Assembly (NCBI RefSeq): GCF_027887165.1
Contig: NC_077227.1
Coordinates: forward strand, 79,244,930 to 79,308,929
DNA length: 64,000 bases
Direction of reading: 5' to 3'
Origin: Monodelphis domestica
Taxonomy: Eukaryota > Chordata > Mammalia > Didelphimorphia > Didelphidae
Part shown: one piece after another, positions 1-10,560 of the stretch
Layout: every line of letters begins with the position of its first letter
Numbering within the stretch: the first letter of the stretch is position 1
The notes under the pieces: model-generated
What the model saw: the letters and a program-made list of their open reading frames with translations, nothing else
What the model was told of the DNA's origin: nothing
Database searches by the model: none
Made by a program: the position numbers and the translations under genes

Positions 1-760
1 TCTGGATATAAGAGTATCCAACAGGAGACAAAAGAAGGTCCAGGATTCATAATGTTAAATTCTAATTGTAGCAGTCCACCCCTAGCTATGGCAAGGGAAA
101 CAGTTAGTATGTACAGATTGTCTTAGAAGAGAGCATGCTCAGTCTTGCGCTTGGCTAGGAAAGTCTCTGACCCTTGACCCCAGCTTCCCCCAGGTTAGGC
201 GGGAAAACAGGTTTCTTTGTGTTCACCTGGTTAAGAGAAACCACACCTATTCCTTGTCGTTAACCAATGATAATCATCCCTATGTATTGTGTATATTTGC
301 ATATCAAAGAGATTAAATACAGCCACAGCAATCTCCACCCTCTCTCTTCCCTCTCTTCCTCTTGGATCTCAGCTCCCACTGATGTCTGTCCTTGCTCTTT
401 AATTCCATTCCTTCTCTATCTCTCTCACCTGGGACCTGGCCTTCGGCCAGGCATTTTCTTTTCTCTATCATCTCTCTGACCTGTGTGGTATTAAGTTTGG
501 ATCACTGGACGGGTACAAGCCTTCTGAATAGTCCACTGATTGGAGTTTTGCTGTGGTTCATTGATAATTTATAAGGCCTGCATTTCTGACTCATTCCTGC
601 CACCTCATGTCTATAATTTGGCTCCGCCATCCCCCTCGTGGTATCCAAAACTTCTATCCTTCCTCTATCTTCCTACTTTAAAGCTTCTCTCCCCTCAGGA
701 AGCTTTACTAATCTTTTCTTTCCAGTTTTGGCTTGGTTAATGTGAGAAATATTGTATATT
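1..760 (+). other. Unassigned segment, possibly an old LTR-type relic
   Basis: No host gene is visible. The stretch has an octamer ATTTGCAT (295-302), an AT-rich box just after it, a long C/T-rich tract (about 330-480) and a small hairpin-like CCTGGCC/GGCCAGG region near 430-450. These resemble the promoter half of a retroviral LTR, but I see no matching second LTR and no clear boundaries. The short open frames here are C/T-rich low-complexity translations and are not supported as genes. Family and age cannot be given. Confidence 0.2.
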
Positions 761-3200
761 AACAGTTGTTAATTTTAATGATAGTAATGAGATGCATTTA
801 TTCTGAGTATATGAATTCTTGATTTGAATGCTATAATTTTACATGTTTGTTAAGCTGTTATTTCTGATTAACATGTATGTGGTCTGGAGTACAAGAAAGT
901 TAATTTTAGTTTGGTAAACTGCAGATCTGACTAGTTATTGAGGTTGTTGTAAATGGATAAGAAATATTGGAGAAAAGGCTTTCTGTTTAATGGTAAGAAA
1001 ACCCTGAGCAATTTAAACTGAACAACCAATTTCCTCTTCTAAGTGGCTTCTGCCTTAGACCAAAAGAGAGATTTAGGGCTTAGCAAAGAGCCACAAGTGT
1101 AATTAGAGTAAAAAGGAAAATAAATGGGGATGGATAGCCATTATAATTTAAATACTCTATTCTGATTTAAAAGTAATCTTGAGCTTTTCCTTAAAAATCC
1201 TAAATTTTGTATTTGGTGAGGAATCTTTCTGGATTTTACTTTTTGAGAAGAAAAAAGGTCATGAACTGTAGCCTGATTTTTGGAGTTGTTTTCTTTTTTA
1301 GGTAAATTTCAGAGTGTGAACATTATATAGATATATTTTATTTGTTTTTTTTAAAAGACTAGTAAATCCTGATGATTATTTTTTCTATAGTGATTTACCT
1401 TATTTTTTCCTTTTTTAGGTCTGGCAGACTGGCCCGATTTAGCATTTACCTTTCAGCATAATTTTTCTCTGATAGATAACCATTGGTACAGACTGCTATT
1501 AGGGATTTTCCCACCAAGGACTTCTCTAATGACACCTTACATTTACCACTCCACTCCTGAAGTGTGGGTGAAGTTATTAGAATTTATTAATGTTAATTGT
1601 GCTAGATTTCTCGTGAGATTTCATTCAGAATCCTTGGAGTTCTAACTATTATCCCAGTGACTTCTTAGTGAGCCAAAGCCTCGTAAGATTTTTTTTTCTG
1701 CAGCCTGGAACCTGAAGGATTTCATAGAAGACATCTCTACGAGGAACCTGAAGAAGTCTCCCGAAGACATCTCTACATAGAAATCATCTCTACTAAAAGT
1801 CTCCAATACTACTGAACTGGACAACTATTCCATTTCTTATTGTTTTTATTGCTTTTTCATTTTTCTGAAGCAGGTATAAAATTTGCCATTTTAATTTTCC
1901 CTGTAAATAGAGGAGTAGACAGAAAAGGGTTAGTTCCCATATTTAGGTAAAGTAGAAAAAATTCAACTCAGTAGCATTTTACTTTGTTAGGAGGTTTAAT
2001 GTAATATCTGTTGATCTGAAAAATTGCAAAAGAAGTTCCAGAGTGGTTTTCTAAGATAGCATAACAGATATGTTCAAAATATGTGTAGAATTGCAGAATG
2101 TAATTGTCCCAAGGTAATAGTAGAAGTCAGGAAATAGTAATAGAACCTGATAACTTTATGAAAATAATTGTTCATGACAGGAGATTGGTTATATTAATGA
2201 TGCAAGCACTCCTATAACTGACTTTTGGCAACTAAGGTATAGTTCTGGACTGGGGAAAGGCTGAGAGATTGCTGAACTGGATTCCCTAGAAAGAAACTTT
2301 TTTGTTATACCTGGCAAGTTCTACACATGGCTGTGCATCATTGTGAACTTACACATGACTTTAATATTCCAAATTAGGAGCTCATTTCTCCCTCAGTTTA
2401 ATTCCTTCCCCCTTTTCTCCTATTGTGGCTAGTTTTCTGTAATCATAAAACGTAGAAAGTCAAACACAGGGAAATCCTGAAATATATAGGAATTGAAGAG
2501 GCAGATAGGTAGAAATTTTAGCCATTTCAAAAAATTAAGCAGATTAAAAAAGTCCCTTTTCCTGAGGCTTTAGATGGAAGTATTATTAAGAAAAATTCAG
2601 GTAATAAGAAAAGCCTAGCAGATATCAGTGTCAAAAAGGGCAGACCAATAAATACAAAAAGCAAATACTAAGCAACATTTTTGATATATAGAGTTCAGAT
2701 AAAACACCAAATTGCATCTCAGTACCAGTGAAGTTTATACATTCAGGAGCTTCAAGTTAGGAATTGTGCCTAGGGATTATATGAAATCACCTGTAAACTA
2801 GAAAAAAGTAAATTTAGTTCTTTTTCCCAATGAATAGATACTCCGAAAATGGAATATTGTGCCTAAAAATTAATTTAGTGAGAGTAGAGCTTAGTTAACT
2901 CAGGATATTACATGATATTGCCACAAGAAGAGAATTATTTCCACAATAATTTTTATCTATAGATCCTTTTCTTTGGCTGTGATTCAGCTACAATATTCTT
3001 TCATGGTATTTTATTCCTAATGTTTCCTGGAAGTATACAAGAGTTAAAGAAATTAAAATAAAAGTTAATAGGAGTAAAATGTTGTAAGGATTAAAATTTA
3101 TGGCTGGACTAAATATAAGAGAATGTGGTTGCTGATATAACTCAACTCAAAAATGACTTTTTTAGCAGTTTTATTTACAAAATGGAGGAAAAGGGTAAGG
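761..3200. other. No gene recognised; AT-rich old sequence with a 36-bp tandem duplication
   Basis: About 2.4 kb without an ORF of interest and without a repeat I can name. Its one internal structure is an imperfect tandem pair with a 36-bp period at 1707-1742 and 1743-1778. Both units start GGAACCTGAAG and contain GAAGACATCTCTAC, and a partial third echo (GAAATCATCTCTAC) lies at 1780-1793. The rest looks like decayed interspersed repeat or unique intergenic DNA. Confidence 0.35.
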
Positions 3201-4950
3201 TAGAGAAATGTGAAAGAGGGCAAAGTAAGAAGTTTAGCTTAACAAGCTAAATATTTGCTCCAGCACCTGGCTCTACTCCAGCATGGCTCCAGAAGCCCCA
3301 GTCAGAGGGCCCAGAGGTAAATTAAATAAGGGTTTCACCCATGAGGCCTCTTCTGAGAGGGAGGCCTATCTGGTGTTAATCTCTGTGGAAGTCAGGAAAG
3401 GAAAGTCAGCTTTTCCCAGTCACCAATCCAAAGTCCAAGGGGAAAAGATCCCAGAGCAGTCTTACCAAATGCTAGAGTCCCAGGTCCATGCTGAAGAAGC
3501 TGATCCTCCACCAGCCTCCAAAGAGCTCAAAGCCTTTGTCAGAGGAAGTTGCAGCCACTTTTAAAGACCCTTCTTTGTATCACTTCCTGTTCCTTCCTCC
3601 ACTTTATGGGACCAAGTTTAGTCTTTAAATTTGCTTAGGACTGTCCAGGGGGCAGTCAGTCATTTCTGAGTTGTCACCCACTTTAGCAAGTGGGTTGTGG
3701 ACCTCCCCAATTTAGGCATAAAGTAGGGGTGTCTCTGCTTTTGGATGAGTAAATTTAAGAGTAGGCAGGGGAGTGTTAAGTGTTATCTTCACAATGTCTA
3801 AGCCATTAGAGCATGGTCATAGTTGTTAAATAAGTAGTTAAAAGTGAATGAAAACAGATTTTTAGATTTTCATCATCTCAACCTCCACAAGGAAGGTGTG
3901 AGAATGTTGTAAAGGATAATTTTAGCATTTTGAGTTAAAATCTAAATTAATTGGTCACCAGGGAAAATCTCAAATAATAAAATACCCAAGTCAGCTGGAA
4001 ATTATAGTGATTTTAATTAATATAGAGAGAAGGAATTAAGGAAAAAAGAGAGAGAGAGAGAGAGAGGAAACAGTTAATTTAAACTGCTCCAGCTCAGGCT
4101 GAGCCAGGGAGGAGTTAAAGGCCTTGACCAAAGTGACCTCCCTGAGCCCAGGGGAAAGGAAGGCATTCTTACCCAAGTCACCACGAGACTGTCTCAAGGA
4201 AGCTGTCTGAGGGAGCTCCTCCAGTCTGAGTTCCACACCCTGAACTGGCGCCCAGGCTGCTCATATAAACCTTTTCACCCTTGTGGCTCCTCTTCTAAAT
4301 TTTCACATCTACCAATCACATCAAAGGCTTTCTCCAGGACTGCCCATTCTTTTAGTTCTTACCTTCTTTGATTTGATTATCTCCTTAGAGTTGCTTCACA
4401 CTTCTTTGTTAAGTTCACCTTTTGTGAGTTACTTGACCTTTTTGTAATTAATTTAACCTTTATAGTTAACACCTTTTTGTATTAGATCTAAAAATAGACA
4501 GCTTAAAGTTCTAACTTCACTATAAGGTGAGAACTAAGTACCTTCATTGTTCAATTAGGAGATTACAACTTTATCTTCCCTTAAAGTAAGGTTTTAAGTA
4601 GGGTGGAGTAATTTAAAATTTACAATGTTGAATTTATGGGAAGTTAGAAGTATTTAAATTTTGAGACTTTTTCAGTTTAACTTCTAAAATTGTTCTGAAG
4701 CTGAAATTGTCATGCAAACATTCTTAATATTGTTTTGGAGTTTTATGATAGGATACTTAATTAGAATTTTACTTATTATTAGGTGATATTTTTTCCACAA
4801 ACAGTGAGGAGGGCCATTTTCAGATTTACAAGCCTTAATAAAGCTGTGATGTGGATTTTATATTTCTACAGTTTAGTTTGTATCTATTTTTAATGTTGCT
4901 TTTTCTATAAGATTACCTTGGTAGAGTAAGGCAATCTTTTTTTTTTCTGA
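3201..4950. other. Unassigned repeat-like block, possible LTR-element fossil
   Basis: This stretch is less AT-rich at 3260-3700 and 4080-4350 than its surroundings and resembles interspersed repeat DNA. TGGCGCCCA at 4245 matches the start of a lysine-type primer-binding site, and TATAAACC lies just after it, but the match is short and no LTR edge is visible. A (GA)n tract sits at about 4050-4067. Class assignment is a guess. No coding region is supported, and the 93-residue open frame at 3283 has no family resemblance. Confidence 0.25.
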
Positions 4951-5053
4951 TTAAGTGTATAACTTACATATTTTTGTAAATGGTGTATAAGTAGATATTA
5001 ATAGAATAAATAAGAGGGCGTTAAATACTGATGAAGTTACTTTTAATATTGAT

Positions 5054-5266
5054 ATAGAGTGCAGCTTGGTAGCTCAGTAGCTCAGTGGATTGAGAGCCAG
5101 GCCTAGAGATGGGAGGTCCTAGGTTCAAATCTGGCTTCAGCCACTTCCTAGCTGTGTGACCCTGAGCAAATCATTTGACCCCCATTGCCTAGCCCTTACC
5201 ACTCTTCTGCCTTGGAGCCAATACACAGTATTGACTCCAAGATGGAAGGTAAGGGTTTAAAAAAAT
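5054..5266 (+). mobile_element. Mar1-type CORE-SINE
   Basis: A tRNA-derived head (GGCTCAGTGG-like A-box region, GGTTCAAATC B box), then the CORE segment (GCTGTGTGACCCTGAGCAA), then the family tail ending AAGGTAAGGGTTTAAAA. It is flanked by a target-site duplication AATATTGAT (5045-5053 and 5264-5272). The head carries a local repeat of 'agctcagt'. It does not encode a tRNA: there is no complete cloverleaf after the head. Confidence 0.9.
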
Positions 5267-5274
5267 ATTGATGT

Positions 5275-5849
5275 AAACACGAGTGTCAAGTAATATTTAA
5301 GGACTAATCACATTTTAAAACAGACCAAAATTAGCAGTATATTTTAATCCTATATGTAATAATGAGCAAATATGCCCAGTCAATCAAATTCCTATTTGGA
5401 GAAATTTGTTATAGACTTCCCCTGATTTCTTTTTTTAGCAATTAAGCTGTTCCAAAGCCCAGAGAGCAAGAGAGAGTTCTACAATAGAAAGAGGACACTG
5501 AAGTCTGCATCAGGACCCACTGATTTGAAAGACTGACTTTGGAGAAATGGGGTAGTGTTTTGTTAAAACTCTGCTAGAGGCAGAGTGCCTGCCTTTTGGC
5601 TTCCTGTCAATGTGTTGGGTATTTGGGGAGTGTCCCCAAATTACCATACTTGTGCCCCATGATTTTCTATCCTTAGTAACAGGGTCAAACTTTCTTAGGC
5701 AACATCCTTTTGTCCTTTTGTGTGATCAATGGAGTTCAGCCTTTGCTCACAAGGGTGGGGTGGGGTGTCAACTTGAAATCCAGACACCCCAAGTTTGTCC
5801 TTGTCTATTTTACTACAACTACTACTTTAGTAATTTTGTGTTTTTCCCA
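5275..5849. other. No gene recognised
   Basis: Unassigned sequence between a SINE and an L1 scrap. The 81-residue open frame at 5610-5855 has no recognisable domain and a composition typical of chance translation. I see no RNA gene or regulatory structure. Confidence 0.35.
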
Positions 5850-5995
5850 AGTTAACAGAGTTTGACACAAAATAACAAAATGTATTTGGAAGAACAAAAA
5901 TCCAATAATGTTAAGGGGTATTAGAGAATAAAAAAGTAATTAATGGGGTTTAACAGTTTTAGATTTAAAACTCTATAATAATACAGTTGTAGCCC
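5850..5995 (+). mobile_element. Short L1 ORF2 fragment
   Basis: The stretch with 'tttggaagaacaaaaatcc' and 'aactctataataatacag' matches the L1 ORF2 region seen more completely at about 25850-25960 in this window ('atggaagaacaaaaggtc', 'aaactgtactataaagca'). Only about 150 bases remain, with no intact frame. Confidence 0.6.
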
Positions 5996-6596
5996 ATGCA
6001 AATTCTGAGGATTTTTATCCCAATCCCTACTCTCCCAGAGGTAGGCTGGTTATGTCTCCCCCTTAGTTGTATATTCCTGAGGGGCAATGTAATAACTTCA
6101 TATAAAGTCTCAGGCCCACAAAGGTGGACTCCCCTTCCAAGACTTTTGGCTGAAAATCAATCAATGAGCTAGCTTTAAGTAGTTCAAAAAAGATATTTAC
6201 CAAGATAGTTCAAAAAGGACTATTAATAGAAAATATCCCCCCCCTCCCAACCCACCCAAATCTGTGACACCCTAGAATCCACAGGAATGTGGTTTCAAGT
6301 TTGGACAGCTCATGTGGAAAATGGGTAAATCACTGCTTCTGGTTCTTTTCTATCATTCATGGAATGCTGAAGAGAGTCTCCTTACAAAGGATGAGTTTGT
6401 GTCTAGCCTATACTTGACTATCAAGTTAAGAAATCATTAGAATACTATCAGGAGGAAACACCCTTGGAAGTTAAAAAAAAAAAAAGGTTCTCTTCTCTTT
6501 AGCCAAAGAGCAAAAGGAAAAAAGACTTGACCATGGCAAAAGGTGGGGGTCTCTTTTTCCATCAAGACAATCAATCCTTCATAGACAATCTCTAGG
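5996..6596. other. No gene recognised
   Basis: Contains a C-rich run near 6238-6245 and an A-run near 6475-6485. No repeat family, ORF or RNA gene can be named. Confidence 0.3.
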
Positions 6597-6855
6597 GCAG
6601 CATTTGTGAACTTTTTCAAGTTCATGTGCCCAAGTTGCCTGTGAACCTCCCCCTCCTCCCCCACCCAACCACCATTACTCCAGAGAGCAGAGGGAAAGTG
6701 CTCACTTTGGCTGGCTGGCAGAGGGGCAGGGCATGCAAAAAATGTCCTTGGACACTGGGAAGAGGGGGGACCTGAGCAGCTCCTTCCCCACCCACCTCAG
6801 CATGCATGCCAATACTTTTGACAATGCTGCCCCAGGACATGAGCAAACTCTTCAA
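6597..6855. mobile_element. Unclassified interspersed repeat, possibly a non-autonomous hAT element
   Basis: The left edge reads 'gcatttgtgaactttttcaagttc', which resembles the ends of non-autonomous hAT elements of mammals (a 'ggcaacctttttg' type of start). The body is C-rich and non-coding. The matching right terminus is not clear, so class assignment is tentative. Open frames on the minus strand here (6437-6855) are not protein-like. Confidence 0.25.
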
Positions 6856-6896
6856 CCTATCTTACTTTATTTTAGTATGTTCTTTTAAAAATTTTA

Positions 6897-7101
6897 GGGG
6901 GGTAGCTGGGTAGCTCAGTGGATTGAGAGCCAGGCCTAGAGATGGGAGGTCCTAGGTTCAAATCTGACCTCAGCCACTTCCTAGCTGTGTGACCCTGGGC
7001 AAGTCACTTGACCCCCATTGCCTAGCCCTTACCACTCTTCTGCCTTGGAGCCAATACACAGTATTGACTCCAAGATGGAAGGTAAGGGTTTAAAAAAAAT
7101 T
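6897..7101 (+). mobile_element. Mar1-type CORE-SINE
   Basis: Full-length copy: head 'agctgggtagctcagtgg', B box GGTTCAAATC, CORE 'gctgtgtgaccctgggcaag', tail 'gatggaaggtaagggttta'. Flanks share an A/T-rich duplication of the form AAAAATTT. It abuts, or is inserted at, the 3' end of the minus-strand L1 to its right. Confidence 0.9.
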
Positions 7102-8010
7102 TAGGCGTTATTAGTTTTCAAATTAATGCAAATTTATTATTGTTCTGTCCAGTTCTGGTTCAGATTCCAAGGAGGAGACACACACGGTAATGCAATACAC
7201 AAGAGGTACTTTATTCAAGCTATAGCCTGGGTCTCCTCAAGAAGTGAAAGACCCTGAGCCTTTCCTAGACCTGGCTTATATAGAGGGGATAGGGGAAGGG
7301 GGATTGTCCTGACACCCAGGCACCAAAAGGGAAGACACATCAATCTTAGTCTTTGCTACCCGGATGTTTAACATATGGTCATGGTGACCTAGTTCAGGTC
7401 AGCGAACCCTTAAGTTCTGAGATAACATATCCTTGTGAAACTACATAAATAAGGACATGTCAATCTTAGTTGTTGGGATAAGGGATCCACTAGGGGGTCA
7501 TCTGGAGGGCAAGTTCCCATGATATCAGGCTGTTTCTTCATTATCTTTCTCTCTTATCTAAATACCACCACCATCTCATATGAAAGAAAGAAAAAGAAAA
7601 TTCTCATAAGAAATATGCATGGTCAATACAATAAATGTCCATATTCATTGTGCCCAAAAAGGATACTCTCTCTCTGTTCTTTGAGTCCATCGTTTGGTAA
7701 CTTTATCATTACTCTGTGGGAACTGAGGTTGGTTATTGCATTGATCAGAATTCTTTAGTCTTTCAAAGTTGCTTGTTTTTGCAATGTTATTATATAAATC
7801 AATCTCCTGGTTTTGTTCACTGCGTTCTGCATCATTTCATATAGGTGTTCCCAGGATTCTCTGAAACTATCCTTTTCATTATTTCTTATAGCACAACAGG
7901 ATTCCATTACATTCATATATCATAATTGTTCAGTCATTTTCCAATTGATGGGCATCCGCTTCATTTCTATACAAGCATTATTCTTGGTGCAACCTCATTT
8001 TGGCCATTAA
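7102..8010 (-). mobile_element. 5'-truncated L1 (3' end), split by a solo LTR
   Basis: On the minus strand this reads as the marsupial L1 3' end. The plus-strand text 'ccattacattcatatatcat', 'ttcagtcattttccaattga' and 'gggcatccgcttcattt' corresponds to the L1 segment seen at about 26885-26945 ('ggggaatggctgaacaaatt'). The element is interrupted at 7141-7540 by an LTR. Only the last part of ORF2 and the 3' UTR remain, with no coding capacity. Confidence 0.75.
7141..7540 (-). mobile_element. Solo LTR of an endogenous retrovirus-like element
   Basis: A fossil LTR of about 400 bp read on the minus strand. It has TG...CA ends, a TATATAAGCC promoter box (plus-strand 'ggcttatata' near 7273), and an AATAAA poly(A) signal (plus-strand 'tttatt' near 7210) shortly before the end. 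It is flanked by a 4-bp duplication TTAT (7137-7140 and 7541-7544). No internal region is present, so the copy is the usual product of LTR-LTR recombination. The family is not identified. It is younger than the L1 it interrupts. Confidence 0.75.
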
Positions 8011-8237
8011 ACATTAGTCTAAAGTCTGTGAAGGATTGATTTATTAAGATGTTCTTAAGGTATCAAGACAAAAATGAAGTGAGGGTGGTTTCTATTCATA
8101 ACTGAATCTCTAAATGGGCAAAGAAGACTATCAGTAGCCACTGGAACACTGAAGATGTACAGGGTATATAGAAAAGCTGATTTAAGAAATATGGTAGGCC
8201 AGATGAGCAATAAAAGGCAATCATTAAAAGTAGAAAG

Positions 8238-8436
8238 ATGGGGAGCAGCTGGGTGGCTAAGTGGATTGAGAGTCAGGCTCAGAGATGGGAGGTTCAAATC
8301 CGGCCTCAGACACTTCCCAGCTGTGTGACCCTGGGCAAGTCACTTGACCCCCATTGTCAAGCCCTTACCACTCTTTTGCCTTGGAACCAATACACAGTAT
8401 TGATTTTAAGATGGAAAGTAAGAGTTTAAAAAATAT
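8238..8436 (+). mobile_element. Mar1-type CORE-SINE
   Basis: Near full-length copy with head 'gggagcagctgggtggctaa', B box GGTTCAAATC, CORE 'gctgtgtgaccctgggcaag' and tail 'gatggaaagtaagagttt'. It has a small deletion between the A and B regions compared with the copy at 6897. The open frame across it (8238-8429) is a SINE translation and not a gene. Confidence 0.88.
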
Positions 8437-8444
8437 ATAAGGAT

Positions 8445-8849
8445 GAGCTGGCTAAGATAGTTAGCAACAGAACTGCTACCAAGAAAGGGAAGCTTTTTTT
8501 TTTTTTTACCAACTTAATGGTTGGTAAAATTTGAAAGCTGGATTCAAAATCAATTGTAATACAATGCAATACATAAAAGAAAAATTAAATAACTTAGCAA
8601 ATATTTACATAGGCAGTCTCAATTTACACATGGATGAGTTCTTAAGAATCAAATGAGATGTTCATAAAATACTTGGCACAGTATCTGGCTCATAGTAGGT
8701 TCTATATAAATGTTGGCTATTACTGTCATCAATTATTATTATTGTTGTTGTTGCTGTTATTTAGAAACTAAAACACATTTTCCCATTCCCTGCCCCCCCT
8801 CCCCCAACTATTATAGTAGCTAGGGGTGGAAGTTCAGAGCTTATTTATT
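8445..8849. other. Spacer with a MIR/L2-like scrap
   Basis: 'cacagtatctggctcatagtaggttc' near 8680-8705 resembles the 3' portion shared by MIR and L2 elements. The remainder holds an internal T-run (near 8495) and a (TTG)n patch near 8740-8755, with nothing nameable. Confidence 0.35.
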
Positions 8850-10048
8850 TTCTTAATTAAAAAATTGTATTTGCTTAGAAGCATTGCAGAATGTCAACAA
8901 AACAGCTGCAACGTTTTTTTTTTTTGCAATTATAGAGAACAGCAACAGAACAATTATTTCATATGCTGCATCAAAGACAACAGAAGATGAAAATGAACTA
9001 TATCCCCATATATAACTAATTTGTGCTATGCACTAACAAGAACCTGCTTTAAATTTCCATGCCAATTTACAACCCCCATACTGTAGCAGGCATGGTTAGT
9101 GGCTATTAAAAATACCACTAAAGGACAGGGCTATCTAAAGCCAAATCCGGTAGTATGTTAACTATACAAAAAAAGGCACTGTACAGTTTAAAAACAAATC
9201 TTACACAGCCTTCCATTTCAATTTTTTTTTTCTTTAGAAGGAGTGAGTTGTGTACAGGGGGGGTTAAATGCTTTATAGACAAGAAAGGAACCGCTCTAGA
9301 ACCAATTTATTCATCATCATTGCCATCTTCCTCATCTTCCTCTTCCTTGTCTTCATCTTCTTCCTCCTCTTTCATTTTTCTTGTTCTTCGCAAGTTTGAG
9401 AATGCCTCCCCTTTTACTCACACGAGATCTTCCTTTAAAAGCCCAGTATGCAGCAATATCCTTTACATACTTTTCCTTCAGCTTAGCTGCCCTCTTTTTA
9501 TAAGGTTGTTTGTCATCTGCAGCAGTATTACTCCATAATTCTCCCAATTTTTTGGCCATACCTCCAATAGAAAGAAAAGGATGCTCCCCTTTGATTTTTG
9601 GACGATAATCAGAACAGAATAAGAAAAATGCTGGAGGAGGCCTCTTCGGTGCATTGGGATCCTTAAACTTTTTTGTTTTTCTCTTAGGTGCCATGTAGAC
9701 TTTCATTTCTCTTTCATAACGAACCTTATCAGCTTTTGCCATGGCCACAAATCTTCCTTTCTCTTTATCTGAGATTATCTTCCACTTTGCTGAGCATTTT
9801 TTAGAAAAATCTGAGAAGTTCACAGAAGCACCTGGGTTCTTCTTCCTTTGTTCCTCCCGGCAGACGTGCATAAAGAAGGCATATGAAGATACTTTCCCTC
9901 TCGGCTTCTTAGGATCACCTCTGCCCATTTTTTATTATTTTCCCTCAGTGCTGCACAGAGTAACCCAGTGCCCGTCCGGTTTTTACTTCTCCAGTGCTGT
10001 CTCTATTGAGCTCAATGAATTGCAATGGCTGTGAGAGAGTGAGCCAGC
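8850..10048 (-). pseudogene. HMGB1P: Full-length HMGB1 processed pseudogene (retrocopy)
   Basis: Intronless copy of an HMGB1 mRNA, read on the minus strand. The 5' UTR lies right of 9928, with 'gtgcagcactgagggaaaat' just upstream of the ATG as in HMGB1 mRNA. Then come the coding region (ATG 9928, HMGB stop at 9307-9309) and a long 3' UTR to about 8860 ending in the HMGB1-like 'gcttagaagcattgcagaat' region read in reverse. The tail is A-rich, and a degenerate 15-bp target duplication brackets the copy (CAGAGCTTATTTATT at 8835-8849, CAGAGTTTACTTATT at 10049-10063, 13 of 15 matching). HMGB1 rather than HMGB2 or HMGB3 is indicated by [13 protein letters not shown] and [13 protein letters not shown] boxes A and B are both present. 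The parent protein is a nuclear DNA-bending factor; this copy is decayed and presumably inactive. Confidence 0.93.
9307..9928 (-). pseudogene. HMGB1P: Decayed HMGB1-like reading frame inside the retrocopy
   Basis: The first 191 codons stay open from [19 protein letters not shown]. Box A is about residues 9-79 and box B about 93-163. Many replacements hit conserved HMG-box positions (for example VQT to MHV in helix 1 of box A, and E to V and R to W near the end of box B). A frameshift in the linker after box B (about 9370-9420) takes the reading away from the acidic tail, whose E/D-rich codons survive in another frame (9307-9375, ending GAT GAT GAA TAA). The parent has about 215 residues with a C-terminal acidic tail, so this copy would lack that tail. 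The open length probably reflects moderate age rather than selection. Confidence 0.85.
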
Positions 10049-10089
10049 CAGAGTTTACTTATTGACTAGAAATCACTTGTAGCTTTTGG

Positions 10090-10560
10090 ATAGCTATCTT
10101 AAATGCCCCTAAACTGGTCTCCCTTCTTCCAGTCTATCTCTTCTCCAATCTATTCTTCACACTGTTGCCAAAGTAATAATTAATAATTATTATCATGTTA
10201 ACTTCCTCTTTAACCTTCTGTGACTTCGTGTTACCTAGAAGATAAAATGAAAATTCTATATTTTGGCATTTAAGGACCTCCATGTTCTAACCCAAACCTA
10301 CCTTTCCAGATTTAGCTTATGCTGTTACTTTTTTTATAATTTCTGGTTCTAGTCAAATGGAACTACTGAATATTCCCTGATTTTGCCCCACCTTCTATCT
10401 CCATAAATTTGTGTTTGTTATCTAGAATGGACTCTTTTTATATTATTGCCTTTTGAAATCCTTTGCTTTTTTTCAAGATTAAGTCTCTTCTATGAGGCTT
10501 TCTCTGATGGTTCAGCTAGCAGTTACTCATTCTCCCATCTCTGGCTTCTCTGACGTAGGT
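10090..10560 (+). mobile_element. LINE-2 (L2) fragment, sense
   Basis: Degenerate L2 3' coding region: 'actggtctcccttcttccag', 'ttgccaaagtaat', 'ggacctccatgttctaaccc' and 'cctacctttccagatttagc' follow the order of the mammalian L2 ORF2 end. No open frame remains. It is an ancient mammalian element, heavily diverged. Confidence 0.65.

Noticed and set aside
6897-6970. tRNA gene at SINE heads (A and B boxes present)
   Set aside because: The heads of all Mar1-type SINEs keep promoter-like boxes, but the acceptor stem and anticodon arm do not fold and the sequence runs on into the CORE and tail.
9353-9928. An intact HMGB gene on the minus strand
   Set aside because: No introns, flanking target duplication, changes at conserved HMG-box positions, and the acidic tail lies in another frame: a processed pseudogene.
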